A DNA stretch of 64,000 bases, taken from Streptococcus marmotae (lineage in GTDB: Bacteria; Bacillota; Bacilli; Lactobacillales; Streptococcaceae). The stretch is taken from the NCBI RefSeq assembly GCF_001623565.1, contig NZ_CP015196.1, positions 1,261,501 to 1,325,500 of the forward strand, written 5' to 3'. Both the position numbers and the translations under genes were made by a program. The notes beneath the pieces were generated by a model. It searched no databases. It worked only from the letters and a program-made list of their open reading frames with translations, and was not told the origin of the DNA. Shown here piece by piece: positions 18,380-26,518 of the stretch. The stretch's first letter is position 1; the number at the start of each line of letters is the position of its first letter.

Positions 18380-19171
18380 ATGGAAGCAATCGATTACAAA
18401 AATGTAACAGGTCTAGTGCATTCAACGGAGAGTTTTGGAGCGGTAGATGGTCCGGGCATTCGCTTTGTGGTATTCATGCAGGGCTGCCACATGCGTTGTC
18501 AGTATTGCCATAATCCTGATACTTGGGACTTGGTCAATCCAGCAGCTACTGAGCGAACAGCAGGAGATGTGCTTAATGAAGCCATTCGCTACAAGGGATT
18601 TTGGGGGAAAGAAGGTGGCATTACCGTATCAGGTGGTGAAGCGACCATTCAGATTGACTTTTTGATTGCTTTGTTTACCTTGGCAAAAGAAAAGGGGATT
18701 CATACAACCTTAGATACCTGTGCTCTTACTTTCCGCAATACGCCAAAATATCTGGAAAAATATGCCAAACTCATGGAAGTAACAGACTTAGTCTTGCTGG
18801 ATATTAAGGAAATGAACCCAGACCAACACCGCTTTGTCACAGGTCATAGCAATAAAACCATTTTAGAATGTGCTCGCTATCTCTCTGACATTGGTAAACC
18901 AGTCTGGATTCGCCATGTCTTGGTGCCAAACTTAACAGACCGTGATGAAGATTTGATTGAACTGGGGAAATTTGTTAAGACCTTAGACAATGTCGAGCGT
19001 TTCGAAGTTCTTCCCTACCATAATCTAGGCGAATTTAAATGGCGGGAATTGGGACGTCCCTATCCGCTAGAAGGAACCAAGCCACCAACTAGAGCCCGCG
19101 TTGAAAATGCCAAAGAGCTCATGGATACGGAAAGCTATCAGGATTATCTAAACCGTGTGCGAGGGAACTAA
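18380..19171 (+). CDS. pflA: Pyruvate formate-lyase activating enzyme
   Basis: 263-residue radical SAM enzyme that installs the glycyl radical on pyruvate formate-lyase under anaerobiosis. It has the canonical CxxxCxxC cluster motif (C36, C40, C43 in GCHMRCQYC). Other landmarks are GITVSGGEATIQ, DTCAL and the ending DYLNRVRGN. RBS GAGGAAGAG precedes the ATG. The pflB gene is not in the window. It is monocistronic here. Confidence 0.95.
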   Translation: MEAIDYKNVTGLVHSTESFGAVDGPGIRFVVFMQGCHMRCQYCHNPDTWDLVNPAATERTAGDVLNEAIRYKGFWGKEGGITVSGGEATIQIDFLIALFTLAKEKGIHTTLDTCALTFRNTPKYLEKYAKLMEVTDLVLLDIKEMNPDQHRFVTGHSNKTILECARYLSDIGKPVWIRHVLVPNLTDRDEDLIELGKFVKTLDNVERFEVLPYHNLGEFKWRELGRPYPLEGTKPPTRARVENAKELMDTESYQDYLNRVRGN

Positions 19172-19322
19172 GAATCTGTATTCTCCATCTAAGGCTAGTT
19201 ATTAAGCCATTCATCATTTGTTTTTTTCAAAAAACTGCCTTGATTAGCGAAAAAGGCTCTCTTCTATAAAAGCATTTCACTTGTACAGACAGGTTTTGAG
19301 AATGTTTCGTCAGATAAGGAAT

Positions 19323-19352
19323 TCCTCCAACCATTTAATTGGGAGGATTTTC
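19323..19352 (+). terminator. Possible terminator in the pflA downstream gap
   Basis: TCCTCC / GGGAGGA stem followed by TTTTCTTATTTT, about 150 nt after pflA. The rest of the 19172-19397 gap shows no gene. Confidence 0.45.
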
Positions 19353-19397
19353 TTATTTTAGGGAGGGCGATTACTGCAAAAATATTGCTAGAACTAC

Positions 19398-19425
19398 TTG
19401 AATTTTATTCCAAAAGTGTTACAAT
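19398..19425 (+). promoter_or_regulatory. Promoter of the secreted peptide cassette
   Basis: TTGAAT (19398-19403), 16-nt spacer, TACAAT (19420-19425). The expected start is near 19432, directly at the cre-like site. Confidence 0.65.
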
Positions 19426-19432
19426 GAAAACA

Positions 19433-19446
19433 TGAAAACGTTTTAA
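19433..19446 (+). promoter_or_regulatory. cre-like site (CcpA) at the cassette promoter
   Basis: TGAAAACGTTTTAA matches TGWAANCGNTNWCA at 13 of 14 positions. It lies right after the -10, a repressing position. An AGGAGG at 19455-19460 is too far from the ATG at 19521 to serve it. Confidence 0.65.
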
Positions 19447-19520
19447 AAAATAAAAGGAGGGGCTGTCACGTTCTATTCTGTTGATGTTTGCATGTTTTAA
19501 TTTTAGGAAAAGAGCTAATC

Positions 19521-19781
19521 ATGAAAAAATATTTAAAATTTGTTCTCACAATAGGAGTTAGCCTTCTAACTGTAACTGCAGTGAATGCTTATGGCTCGTA
19601 TACAGGATTTTTCTGGAAAATTTCGACCTCCTCTTCGATGTATGGAAATGCTGCTAGAAGTAGTTTTGAGGGAGCTTTTGATATTGAAATTCATCCTGTA
19701 TCCATGAGGATTGAAAGCTTTGGCTATACAGGAACTGTGTACTGTGATGGCAACGGTATTGTAACAGCAAGTTGGAATTGA
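19521..19781 (+). CDS. Small secreted protein, unknown
   Basis: 86 residues. It has a clear Sec signal peptide (MKKYLKFVLTIGVSLLTVTA then VNA), with predicted cleavage after A23. The mature part of about 63 residues is rich in Ser, Gly, Tyr and Phe, with one cysteine, and ends in Trp-Asn. I chose ATG 19521, with AGAG about 8 nt upstream; a TTG start at 19488 would spoil the signal. Size and architecture resemble secreted bacteriocins of the lactococcin 972 type, but I cannot find that family's signature. It is followed by a small membrane protein gene after 19 nt, and a cre-like site covers its promoter. Confidence 0.65.
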   Translation: MKKYLKFVLTIGVSLLTVTAVNAYGSYTGFFWKISTSSSMYGNAARSSFEGAFDIEIHPVSMRIESFGYTGTVYCDGNGIVTASWN

Positions 19782-19800
19782 GTGAAAAAGGAGTTTTGTT

Positions 19801-20025
19801 ATGATTATTTTAGTGATAGTTCTCCAGTATTTTCTCTCAAAAACTCGGTATAAGTATTTACTTAGTTACCTTAGTCTTGTTTTCGGACTATGTAGCCTGT
19901 TTTTTTTGGTTTATAACGAGTCTTTTTGGCTAGCAGCAGCCGTACTCCTTTTAAGATCTATAAGTATTTCCATATTCTTTGTACTACTGAACTTTCTGTT
20001 TGAAAGATTGCAAAGAAAGAGATAG
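19801..20025 (+). CDS. Small membrane protein, unknown
   Basis: 74 residues with two to three hydrophobic segments (about 1-12, 20-38 and 42-65) and a basic tail FERLQRKR, probably inside the cell. A good RBS (AAGGAG, 7 nt before ATG) supports translation. It starts 19 nt after the secreted protein gene and shares its promoter. The pairing of a secreted small protein with a small membrane protein suggests a toxin/immunity or export/anchoring relation, but this is only inference. Confidence 0.6.
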   Translation: MIILVIVLQYFLSKTRYKYLLSYLSLVFGLCSLFFLVYNESFWLAAAVLLLRSISISIFFVLLNFLFERLQRKR

Positions 20026-20044
20026 ACGTTATCTCAAGAGAAAG

Positions 20045-20080
20045 AGAGCGCTTTGACTAAAAACGGTCAAAGCGCTCTTT
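20045..20080. terminator. Convergent terminator hairpin
   Basis: 13-bp perfect stem AGAGCGCTTTGAC / GTCAAAGCGCTCT with loop TAAAAACG, between the plus-strand cassette and minus-strand pepF. T-runs are short on both strands. Confidence 0.65.
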
Positions 20081-20139
20081 GTAATCGTTAATTATTTTAT
20101 GATTCAAGTGTTTTCTTCATCTACTAGTGCTAGGATTTC

Positions 20140-21837
20140 CTAAAAATTTGCATCATCTACGCTGTCCAACCAATCGCTAGCTGCCTTGGTGGTTGCTGCG
20201 AGAGCTCCTTCTTTAAAGGGTGATTCAAGATTTGCAGCAGCAACGACTTGAAGGAAGGATTTTGTTCCACCGAGGTCACAGATACGGAGGTAATCTTCCC
20301 AAGCAGTTTCGTCCTTGTCTACTTGCGTGCGTTTCCAGAATTGGAGGGCGCAGACTTGGGCTAAAGTATAGTCAATGTAGTAGAACGGACTTGCAAAGAT
20401 ATGTCCTTGACGGTACCAGAAGATACCACGGTTAAGTGCTTCTGATTCAGAGAAATCACGGTCAGGCAGGTAGAGTTCTTCCAAACGTTTCCACGTAGCC
20501 TTGCGTTCTGCAGGTGTCATGGTTGGATTTTCATAAATTTCATGTTGGAAATGATCGACCAGAACTCCATACGGCAAGAAGAGAAGGGCGCCTGCTAGGT
20601 GACCAAATTTATATTTGTTCACCTGTTCTTTAAAGAAGCGATCCATCCAAGGCCAGGTCATAAATTCCATAGACATGGAGTGGATTTCACAAGTTTCATA
20701 AGTTGGCCAGATGACTTCAGGGCTAGCAATCCAACGTGAGCGATAGACTTGGAAGGCATGCCCAGCTTCGTGGGTCAAGACATCGATGTCGCCACTTGTT
20801 CCATTGAAGTTCGAAAAGATAAATGGGCTCTTGTAATCTGGAATATAGGTACAGTAACCTCCGCTATCTTTACCAGTTTTTGCAACCAAGTCAAGCAGCC
20901 CATGTTTCACCATAAAGTCAAAGAATTCCCCTGTTTCTGCTGACAATTCGTGGTACATTTTTTGTGCCTCTCCGACGATAAATTCAGGGTCTCCTTGAGG
21001 AGTTGGATTACCGTCTAAGAATTCCAAGGCTAAATCATAGTGTTTGAGGCTAGGCACTTGAATGCGTTTTGCTTGGCGTTCGCGTAGTTTTTGCACGATT
21101 GGCACGACATGTTTGAGAATTTCTTCACGGTAGACCTTAACCATATCGCGGTTGTAGTCAAAGCGATTCATGGCTGCATAGCCATATTCTACGTAGTCTT
21201 TAAAGCCAAGAGTATGGGCAATTTCAGTCCGAACCTTGACCAATTCATCATAGACACGGTCGAACTCTTCTTCTTTACTTGCAAAATAAGCGGTTGAAGC
21301 GTCAGAAGCAGCCTTGCGGACTGCACGGTCAGTTGATTGGGCAAAGGGTGCCATTTGGGCAAGGTTGTAGTTTTGACCTTCAAAGTCAATTTTTGCTCCC
21401 GCAATCAAGTCCCTGTACTGGTCTACGAGTTCATTTTCCTTTTGGAAAAGAGGAATAGCTTCAGAGGAGAAAATCTTTTGCTTGTTTTCAGCCAACATGA
21501 AGAAGGTTTCTGGTAAGAACTCACTTAATGCTGCACGGTATGGACTAGCTAAAACGGCTTGATAGTAGGCAGTTGTTAATTCTTCAAAGAGGGGGAGGTG
21601 TTCATTCCAAAACCTGGTCTCCTCATTGTAGAATTCATCCGTCATATCAATCGTATGGCGAATGTGCCATAAGTTCATCTGCGTGTCGAGGGTCGAGTTG
21701 ATGGCTGTAATAGCTTTGACCACCTCAATGGCTTTTTCTGCTGAATCTGCCGTCTGTAATTGTTCCGTTAGATGAGATAAGTCTTCTTTGACGAGGGTAT
21801 AGTCAGGCCGTGTATAGGTATAATCTGTAAATTTCAT
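20140..21837 (-). CDS. M3 family oligoendopeptidase
   Basis: 565-residue zinc metallopeptidase of the M3 family (PepF-like, TIGR02289 type). The catalytic HEAGH lies at residues 356-360 (H356, E357, H360). It is cytoplasmic and cleaves short peptides, helping peptide nutrition and turnover. The sequence is collinear with the family, with no truncation. A cre-like sequence lies upstream. It is monocistronic, facing the secreted peptide cassette. Confidence 0.92.
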   Translation of the reverse strand: MKFTDYTYTRPDYTLVKEDLSHLTEQLQTADSAEKAIEVVKAITAINSTLDTQMNLWHIRHTIDMTDEFYNEETRFWNEHLPLFEELTTAYYQAVLASPYRAALSEFLPETFFMLAENKQKIFSSEAIPLFQKENELVDQYRDLIAGAKIDFEGQNYNLAQMAPFAQSTDRAVRKAASDASTAYFASKEEEFDRVYDELVKVRTEIAHTLGFKDYVEYGYAAMNRFDYNRDMVKVYREEILKHVVPIVQKLRERQAKRIQVPSLKHYDLALEFLDGNPTPQGDPEFIVGEAQKMYHELSAETGEFFDFMVKHGLLDLVAKTGKDSGGYCTYIPDYKSPFIFSNFNGTSGDIDVLTHEAGHAFQVYRSRWIASPEVIWPTYETCEIHSMSMEFMTWPWMDRFFKEQVNKYKFGHLAGALLFLPYGVLVDHFQHEIYENPTMTPAERKATWKRLEELYLPDRDFSESEALNRGIFWYRQGHIFASPFYYIDYTLAQVCALQFWKRTQVDKDETAWEDYLRICDLGGTKSFLQVVAAANLESPFKEGALAATTKAASDWLDSVDDANF

Positions 21838-21880
21838 AAGAATTTCCTTTCCATTGTTCTACCTACTATCTTACTCTTTT

Positions 21881-21894
21881 TGAAAACGTTTTGC
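21881..21894 (-). promoter_or_regulatory. Possible cre site upstream of pepF-like gene
   Basis: On the minus strand GCAAAACGTTTTCA matches the CcpA consensus at 12 of 14 positions with the symmetric AAAACGTTTT core. It lies about 45 nt upstream of the start. Confidence 0.4.
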
Positions 21895-21915
21895 AAATCG
21901 AGAGTGAGGAATGAT

Positions 21916-21943
21916 TTGCAAGTGCTAAAAAATATGCTAAAAT
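21916..21943 (+). promoter_or_regulatory. ppaC promoter
   Basis: TTGCAA (21916-21921), 16-nt spacer, TAAAAT (21938-21943). Confidence 0.6.
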
Positions 21944-21975
21944 AGAATGAATACTGTTTAAAGAGGTAATAGAAC

Positions 21976-22911
21976 ATGTCAAAATTGTTAGTTTTTGGTC
22001 ACCAAAATCCTGATACAGATGCGATTGCGTCTTCTTATGGTTGGGCTTACTTGGAGCGTGAGGCTTTTGGTCGTGATGCGGAAAACGTAGCGCTTGGGAC
22101 ACCAAATGAAGAAACAGCCTTTGCTCTTAACTATTTTGGAGTAACAGCACCGCGCGTGGTAGAATCTGCTAAGGCAGAAGGTGTAGCGCAGGTCATCTTA
22201 ACAGACCACAATGAATTCCAGCAATCTATTTCTGATATTAAAGAAGTAGAAGTAGTTGCAGTTGTTGACCACCACCGTGTGGCGAATTTTGAAACAGCAA
22301 ATCCTCTTTACATGCGCTTGGAGCCAGTTGGATCAGCTTCTTCCATCGTTTACCGTGCCTTCAAGGAAAATGGTTTGACACCACCAAAAGAAGTGGCAGG
22401 TTTACTCTTGTCAGGTTTGATTTCGGACACACTCTTGCTCAAATCTCCAACCACTCATGCAAGTGACCCACAAGTCGCTACAGAATTAGCAGAACTAGCA
22501 GGCGTTAACTTGGAAGAATACGGACTTGCCATGCTCAAAGCAGGAACCAATCTTGCTAGCAAAACAGCTGATGAATTGATTGACATCGATGCTAAAACCT
22601 TCGAATTAAACGGTAACGCCGTTCGTGTGGCACAGGTCAATACGGTTGATATTGCAGAAGTTTTGGAGCGCCAAGCAGAAATCGAAGCAGCCATTGAAGC
22701 TGCAAGTAAGGAAAATGGCTATTCAGATTTTGTCTTGATGATTACGGATATTGTCAACTCAAATTCTGAAATCCTAGCTCTTGGTCGCAACATGGATAAG
22801 GTCGAAGCAGCCTTTAACTTCACACTTGAAAACAACCATGCCTTCCTTGCAGGAGCTGTTTCTCGTAAAAAACAAGTGGTTCCACAGTTGACAGAAAGCT
22901 TTGGCAACTAA
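21976..22911 (+). CDS. ppaC: Manganese-dependent inorganic pyrophosphatase
   Basis: 311-residue family II pyrophosphatase of the DHH superfamily. It hydrolyses PPi to two phosphates and drives biosynthesis. Metal ligands are seen in the N-terminal GHQNPDTDA block (H10, D14, D16) and the DHH motif [10 protein letters not shown] (about residues 96-105). The C-terminal [10 protein letters not shown] binds the phosphate. RBS AGAGGTAAT precedes the ATG. Length is typical and all catalytic motifs are intact. Confidence 0.97.
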   Translation: MSKLLVFGHQNPDTDAIASSYGWAYLEREAFGRDAENVALGTPNEETAFALNYFGVTAPRVVESAKAEGVAQVILTDHNEFQQSISDIKEVEVVAVVDHHRVANFETANPLYMRLEPVGSASSIVYRAFKENGLTPPKEVAGLLLSGLISDTLLLKSPTTHASDPQVATELAELAGVNLEEYGLAMLKAGTNLASKTADELIDIDAKTFELNGNAVRVAQVNTVDIAEVLERQAEIEAAIEAASKENGYSDFVLMITDIVNSNSEILALGRNMDKVEAAFNFTLENNHAFLAGAVSRKKQVVPQLTESFGN

Positions 22912-22924
22912 TCTATGAATCGAC

Positions 22925-22958
22925 AAAGTCCTATTTGGTAGACCAGGTGGGACTTTTT
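22925..22958 (+). terminator. ppaC terminator
   Basis: AAAGTCC / GGACTTT stem plus inner pairing TGG/CCA, then five T. It ends only 6 nt before the next promoter's -10. Confidence 0.75.
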
Positions 22959-22961
22959 GTG

Positions 22962-22970
22962 TGGTATAAT
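22962..22970 (+). promoter_or_regulatory. Extended -10 with leaderless start of DUF1803 gene
   Basis: TGGTATAAT (hexamer 22965-22970) ends 6 nt before the ATG at 22977. It is the same geometry as at 8258 and 56825. Confidence 0.65.
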
Positions 22971-22976
22971 AATTTC

Positions 22977-23648
22977 ATGATTAAAGTTTACAATCCAACC
23001 AAGCTAACCCGCACCGCTTTTTTTCAAGATCTCATTCAGTATTTGGACCAGCATAGTGATGTGACCCTACGGCAGATTAAAAAAGAATTTGCCACGGTTG
23101 CAACTGTCGATCGGCAATTGGATCGCTTGATTGAAGCAGGCTATATTCGCAGGCAAGATCGCCGCTATACCAATGCCTTTTCTTGCTTGACTAGCTTAGA
23201 GGGCTTGAGGCTAGATCAGGAAATTTTTGTAGAGACGACCAGTCCGATTTTTGAGGAATTAAGCCGTGTGACCTTTACGGTTGCAACAAGCAATTCCACC
23301 AACAAGGTCATCATCGAGGAAGAAGTTGATGCGCTTCGGGAGCGCTTGACCTTGTCATCTTATTTTTACAAGTTGTCCAACCAGCTTCCCTTATCAAGCG
23401 ATCAAGAGGTTCTCTATCAGCTTTTGGGTGATGTCAACAAAGACTATGCCATGAAGTATATGACGACTTTTTTGTTGAAATTTGCACGAAAAGATAGAGT
23501 TTTACAACGACGCTCTGATATTTTTGTCAGAGCATTGGAAATCCTAGGTTTTATCAAGGAAGTTGATGCGCAGACCTATGCCTTAACCATGGACTTGGAT
23601 AAGGAGAATCTGGTATTTAAGGCAAAAGGTACTTCTCTTACTCTGTGA
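22977..23648 (+). CDS. DUF1803 domain-containing protein
   Basis: 223-residue cytoplasmic protein beginning MIKVYNPTKLTRTAFFQDLI, a family conserved in streptococci directly downstream of ppaC. The N-terminal 70 residues look like a winged helix-turn-helix (VTLRQIKKEFATVATVDRQL, then LDRLIEAGYIRRQDRRY). A DNA-binding role is therefore possible but unproven. I chose the ATG at 22977 over an upstream TTG because the -10 is 6 nt away, which makes the mRNA leaderless. Confidence 0.8.
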   Translation: MIKVYNPTKLTRTAFFQDLIQYLDQHSDVTLRQIKKEFATVATVDRQLDRLIEAGYIRRQDRRYTNAFSCLTSLEGLRLDQEIFVETTSPIFEELSRVTFTVATSNSTNKVIIEEEVDALRERLTLSSYFYKLSNQLPLSSDQEVLYQLLGDVNKDYAMKYMTTFLLKFARKDRVLQRRSDIFVRALEILGFIKEVDAQTYALTMDLDKENLVFKAKGTSLTL

Positions 23649-23770
23649 CGTTCAGCTTCTTTCGTCGTTCATTCACTTTGCTGATCCGTTGAGGGACGTA
23701 TGTGCACTTCTTATTTCAATTACCTTCGGTTGTGTTACTGAGTCAGCTGTTGATTGTTGGAGAGTATAGC

Positions 23771-23818
23771 GCTATCGTCAGTTCCTTTCATCATAGATAG
23801 TTGACGATAGCTTTTTTC
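23771..23818 (+). terminator. Terminator downstream of DUF1803 gene
   Basis: Perfect 10-bp stem GCTATCGTCA / TGACGATAGC with six T, about 120 nt after the stop. Between 23819 and 24013 I see no gene. Confidence 0.85.
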
Positions 23819-24013
23819 TTTTGGGAAAGAGCAGAGTGTTTGACAAGAAAGTGTTTTTATTTTATTGCCGAAAATCTTCTGCAACTTTTTTAGGACAGAA
23901 AGAGCTACTTGAGAAATGGAATTGTTCGTTTAAATGGAACGATTTTTAAACAACGAAGCGCTAGCGATGTTTTATTGGAAAAAGGTTCGGAAAATGCGAA
24001 GAATACCCAAAAA

Positions 24014-24042
24014 TTGACAAGAGAAAACGCTTACTATATAAT
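24014..24042 (+). promoter_or_regulatory. Consensus promoter of the 24-kb leader/ABC unit
   Basis: Perfect hexamers TTGACA (24014-24019) and TATAAT (24037-24042) separated by 17 nt. It is the strongest promoter in the window. Confidence 0.9.
24022..24035 (+). promoter_or_regulatory. cre-like site inside the promoter spacer
   Basis: AGAAAACGCTTACT matches TGWAANCGNTNWCA at 12 of 14 positions, including the whole core. It is placed between -35 and -10, where CcpA would exclude polymerase. Confidence 0.6.
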
Positions 24043-24215
24043 TGAACCATAGAGATTGAAGAGGAGGAGGGGGTGATTCTCCTACTAATCTTCAATCGGA
24101 ACAGGTATAAAAATAAAGGCATTATCCTTGTTGCATAGAATAGCGACGAGAGAGTGATGCGACGTCATTATCGTAGGTATCGTTAGTGTAACTCAGTGTC
24201 AAATAGGAGGGTCTG

Positions 24216-24317
24216 ATGTGCATTGCAAGATATAAAAACGGAGACAATTACAATTACAATTTCATTTCAAAGAAAGTGGAGAATAACAAGGCCTTCCAAG
24301 AGGAAACTGTTATCTAA
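24216..24317 (+). CDS. 33-residue mini-ORF upstream of ABC exporter
   Basis: ATG at 24216 is preceded by AGGAGG with about 6-nt spacing. The encoded peptide begins MCIARYKNGDNYNYNFISKK and ends EETVI. It has no signal sequence, leader GG motif or recognisable family. Position before an ABC pair and strong translation signals suggest a peptide substrate or a regulatory leader peptide. It could equally be the start of a gene broken by the TAA at 24315. Confidence 0.4.
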   Translation: MCIARYKNGDNYNYNFISKKVENNKAFQEETVI

Positions 24318-24434
24318 CAGCTCTATCGCAAAGCGTGAAAATGGGTGTGTGGCATCACAGAAAGAACGTGGGTAGGCTGGAACGATATTCGATATGAACG
24401 GGTCAATTGGTTTACGAATGGCTATTGATAGCCT

Positions 24435-24466
24435 AAAAAAGAGGTGAGTTTTTCTTGCCTCTTTTT
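24435..24466 (+). terminator. Attenuator-like terminator before the ABC genes
   Basis: 12-bp stem AAAAGAGGTGAG / CTTGCCTCTTTT (two G-U pairs), loop TTTTT, ending in T residues 8 nt before the ABC Shine-Dalgarno. Most transcripts should stop here and some read through. Confidence 0.75.
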
Positions 24467-24481
24467 CAAAAGGAGGGAACC

Positions 24482-25093
24482 ATGTTAAAGATAGATGATT
24501 TAACCCTCAAAACGAGGCACCCTATTTTAACAGATTTTTCTTATTGCTTTGAAAGGGGAAAAATGTATGGAATAGTGGCGGTTAATGGTTCGGGAAAAAC
24601 AACCTTTTTTAGGGCGATTATGGGCTTGATACCTGTGGAAACAGGCCATTTTAAATTGACAGAAGCCTCTAAAGGTAGGAAAGAACTATTTTATTTTGAA
24701 GATTCTGATTGGTTTGATATCAATTTATCAGGTTTAGACTATTTGACATTTATCCAAAGCGAGTGGGCATCCTCAGTTGATATTACAAGTATTATTAAGG
24801 TGTTAGGCATGTCGGATTATATCAAACTTCCGATAAAAAAATATTCTCTTGGTATGAAACAACGACTTCTCATCAGTCTTTATTTAGTAAGTGATGCCAG
24901 TTATCTACTCATGGATGAAATTACAAACGGACTCGACGAGCAAAGTCGGGGTGTCATCTTTTCCGAGTTACAAAAATTGCGAGACAAAGGAAAGATGATT
25001 ATCATTTCCTCTCACTACAGAGAAGACATTATTGAATACTGTGATGTCATGCTGAATTTTCATCGGGAAAAATTGGTCGAGGTGTCAGCATGA
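24482..25093 (+). CDS. ABC transporter ATP-binding protein (short, peptide-export type)
   Basis: 203-residue compact ATPase: Walker A VNGSGKTT (about residues 38-45), signature-like YSLGMKQR, Walker B LLMDEITNGLD and the switch H in SSHYRED. Compact ATPases like this often serve bacteriocin or immunity exporters. ATG 24482 has AAAGGAGGG just upstream; earlier in-frame starts lie within the terminator. It overlaps the permease gene by 4 nt. The catalytic Glu position in LLMDEIT is intact. Confidence 0.88.
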   Translation: MLKIDDLTLKTRHPILTDFSYCFERGKMYGIVAVNGSGKTTFFRAIMGLIPVETGHFKLTEASKGRKELFYFEDSDWFDINLSGLDYLTFIQSEWASSVDITSIIKVLGMSDYIKLPIKKYSLGMKQRLLISLYLVSDASYLLMDEITNGLDEQSRGVIFSELQKLRDKGKMIIISSHYREDIIEYCDVMLNFHREKLVEVSA

Positions 25094-26262
25094 GTTATAT
25101 AACATTATTATTTTCTAAAGTTTTAAAGAATAAATTAACGTGGGCCTCTTACCTTGTGGTACTCTTTCTATCACTGTCCGTCTTATTTCTGAATAGTCGG
25201 AACAGAAACCACGATATACTAAAAAGTGATGTCGAAGCCACTGTGTTACAAATGGGTCTATATGTCGAACAACTAGAGCGAGATAAAAATGCAGAAGGTC
25301 TATCGATTGAAGAAAAGGAAAATATCGCTCAAGCCCTGTCTGATGGGCAAGTACAATTAGCTAAAGAAAAGGAGTTTTTGAAGGCAATTAACAGTGATGA
25401 TTGGGCTGTTGTTTATGCTGAACAAGTAAATCATTTAAGCAAAGCTGTTAAAACATTAGAAAAAAATGGAGCAGACGAGGCTGCTATTCAAGGTTTTAAG
25501 GAGGGGCTTCTGTATTACCAAGCCTTATCAGATAAAAACTATCCTTTTGAAAACATGACTTTTCCCACTAAAACGATAGGATTTTTGCAAGATTTGACGA
25601 TCTATTATCTTCCTTTTCTTGTGACGATTATGTTGGTCTTTGTGATTTCTAATCTTTTTGGCTCTATTTACCGTGATAAGATTGATACCTTCCAGATTTT
25701 ACCAATTAAGATGTCAACGAGAGTTACTAGAGAAGTTGGTGTCGTTATCGTGTTGGGAACTGTATTGCCAGTCGCTCTACTTTTGGTATTAGGGGCAGTG
25801 TCTGCAGTTATTTTTGGTGTTGGTAATCCTGATTATCCGATCAAATTCCATATGGAGGGAACGAAAGAGATTTATTTTTCAGCTATTGGACAGACCATAT
25901 CACCAAGTTTGGGATTGTTTGTATTAGCCTCTTGTTTTGTTGCCCTGTTTACTTACCTTATCATGTGTTTGGTGAAAAATCAGATGTTGGGACTATTTAT
26001 TTCCCTTCTCATGACCTTAGGAGCTGTTTTGCTACCACAATTTGTGGTTCCTCTACAGCCTCTGACTCATTTAATTCCAACGACCTACATGAGAAGCTTT
26101 ATAGTGACGACTGGACAGATAGCCTATCAATTAAATAATAGGCACATTACGTCGCATCAAGGCTATCTTACTCTAGGAATAGGCATCGTACTGATGATTG
26201 TTTGTGCGTTAGTTGTTGGACGAAAAAAAAATCTCACCTTGCTTTTAAATAATACTCTCTAA
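25090..26262 (+). CDS. ABC-2 type permease, unknown cargo
   Basis: 390 residues. TM1 is near residues 18-35, then a long extracytoplasmic, Glu/Lys-rich helical segment (about 36-160), then five further membrane helices (about 180-205, 220-250, 275-300, 305-325 and 355-375). This ABC-2-like architecture fits exporters or immunity transporters. The start overlaps the ATPase stop (ATGA), so the two form one transporter. The large extracytoplasmic region could contact a peptide. Confidence 0.82.
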   Translation: MSYITLLFSKVLKNKLTWASYLVVLFLSLSVLFLNSRNRNHDILKSDVEATVLQMGLYVEQLERDKNAEGLSIEEKENIAQALSDGQVQLAKEKEFLKAINSDDWAVVYAEQVNHLSKAVKTLEKNGADEAAIQGFKEGLLYYQALSDKNYPFENMTFPTKTIGFLQDLTIYYLPFLVTIMLVFVISNLFGSIYRDKIDTFQILPIKMSTRVTREVGVVIVLGTVLPVALLLVLGAVSAVIFGVGNPDYPIKFHMEGTKEIYFSAIGQTISPSLGLFVLASCFVALFTYLIMCLVKNQMLGLFISLLMTLGAVLLPQFVVPLQPLTHLIPTTYMRSFIVTTGQIAYQLNNRHITSHQGYLTLGIGIVLMIVCALVVGRKKNLTLLLNNTL

Positions 26263-26355
26263 AAATCAATATCTAACTAGGTTTCACAATTGAGAATTGT
26301 GGAAGGTTGGAAATAGGGAGTGAACGACGTCAGATGTCGATTTTTGATGAGTGTA
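26252..26355. repeat. BOX-like modular repeat, copy 3
   Basis: Starts ATACTCTCTAAAAATCAATA, carries the palindrome CACAATTGAGAATTGTG (26285-26301) and GGTTGGAAATAG, and ends GACGTCAGATGTCGATTTTT then GATGAGT. It directly follows the permease stop, partly overlapping it. Confidence 0.7.
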
Positions 26356-26453
26356 ACGCTAAATAGAAAGAACACCAATCGCCTCTATAGGTCACTGAAA
26401 AAAGAGAGTGATTGAAAATGTAACGAATACTAGAAAAATTAGAATAAAAAGCT

Positions 26454-26512
26454 AAAAAACCGAACGATTGCTACTTAGCCTCTCTTGAGAAAGTACCATC
26501 ATTCGGTTTTTT
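26454..26512. terminator. Convergent terminator
   Basis: AAAAAACCGAACGAT / ATCATTCGGTTTTTT with a 29-nt loop; T-runs on both strands, so it can serve the ABC unit and the minus-strand hydrolase gene. Confidence 0.75.
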
Positions 26513-26518
26513 GTCATC

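Larger units (their letters stand above)
24052..24466 (+). other. Transcribed leader with mini-ORFs and hairpins
   Basis: An approximately 415-nt transcribed stretch between a perfect promoter and an internal terminator. It opens with a hairpin GATTGAAGA...TCTTCAATC (24053-24098), whose arm holds GAGGAGGAGGGG before a GTG at 24073 (21 codons, MILLLIFNRNRYKNKGIILV...). A second mini-ORF with a strong RBS follows at 24216. Downstream, the same frame reads a Trp-rich stretch (ERTWVGWNDIRYERVNW) after two stops. It may be a regulatory leader, a small RNA or a decayed peptide gene. No known riboswitch or T-box motif was found. Confidence 0.5.

Noticed and set aside
19521-19781. Lactococcin 972 family bacteriocin
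   Set aside because: Size and signal peptide fit, but the typical Trp/His/Ser-rich spacing is missing and the usual large multi-pass immunity protein and ABC ATPase are not next to it.
24073-24138. Short hydrophobic peptide as an SHP-type pheromone
   Set aside because: It has an RBS and hydrophobic start, but no Rgg regulator is adjacent and the C-terminus lacks the Asp/Glu-hydrophobic pheromone pattern.
24052-24466. T-box or known riboswitch before the ABC genes
   Set aside because: No T-box sequence (AGGGTGGNACCGCG) and no recognised aptamer core; the leader contains mini-ORFs instead.
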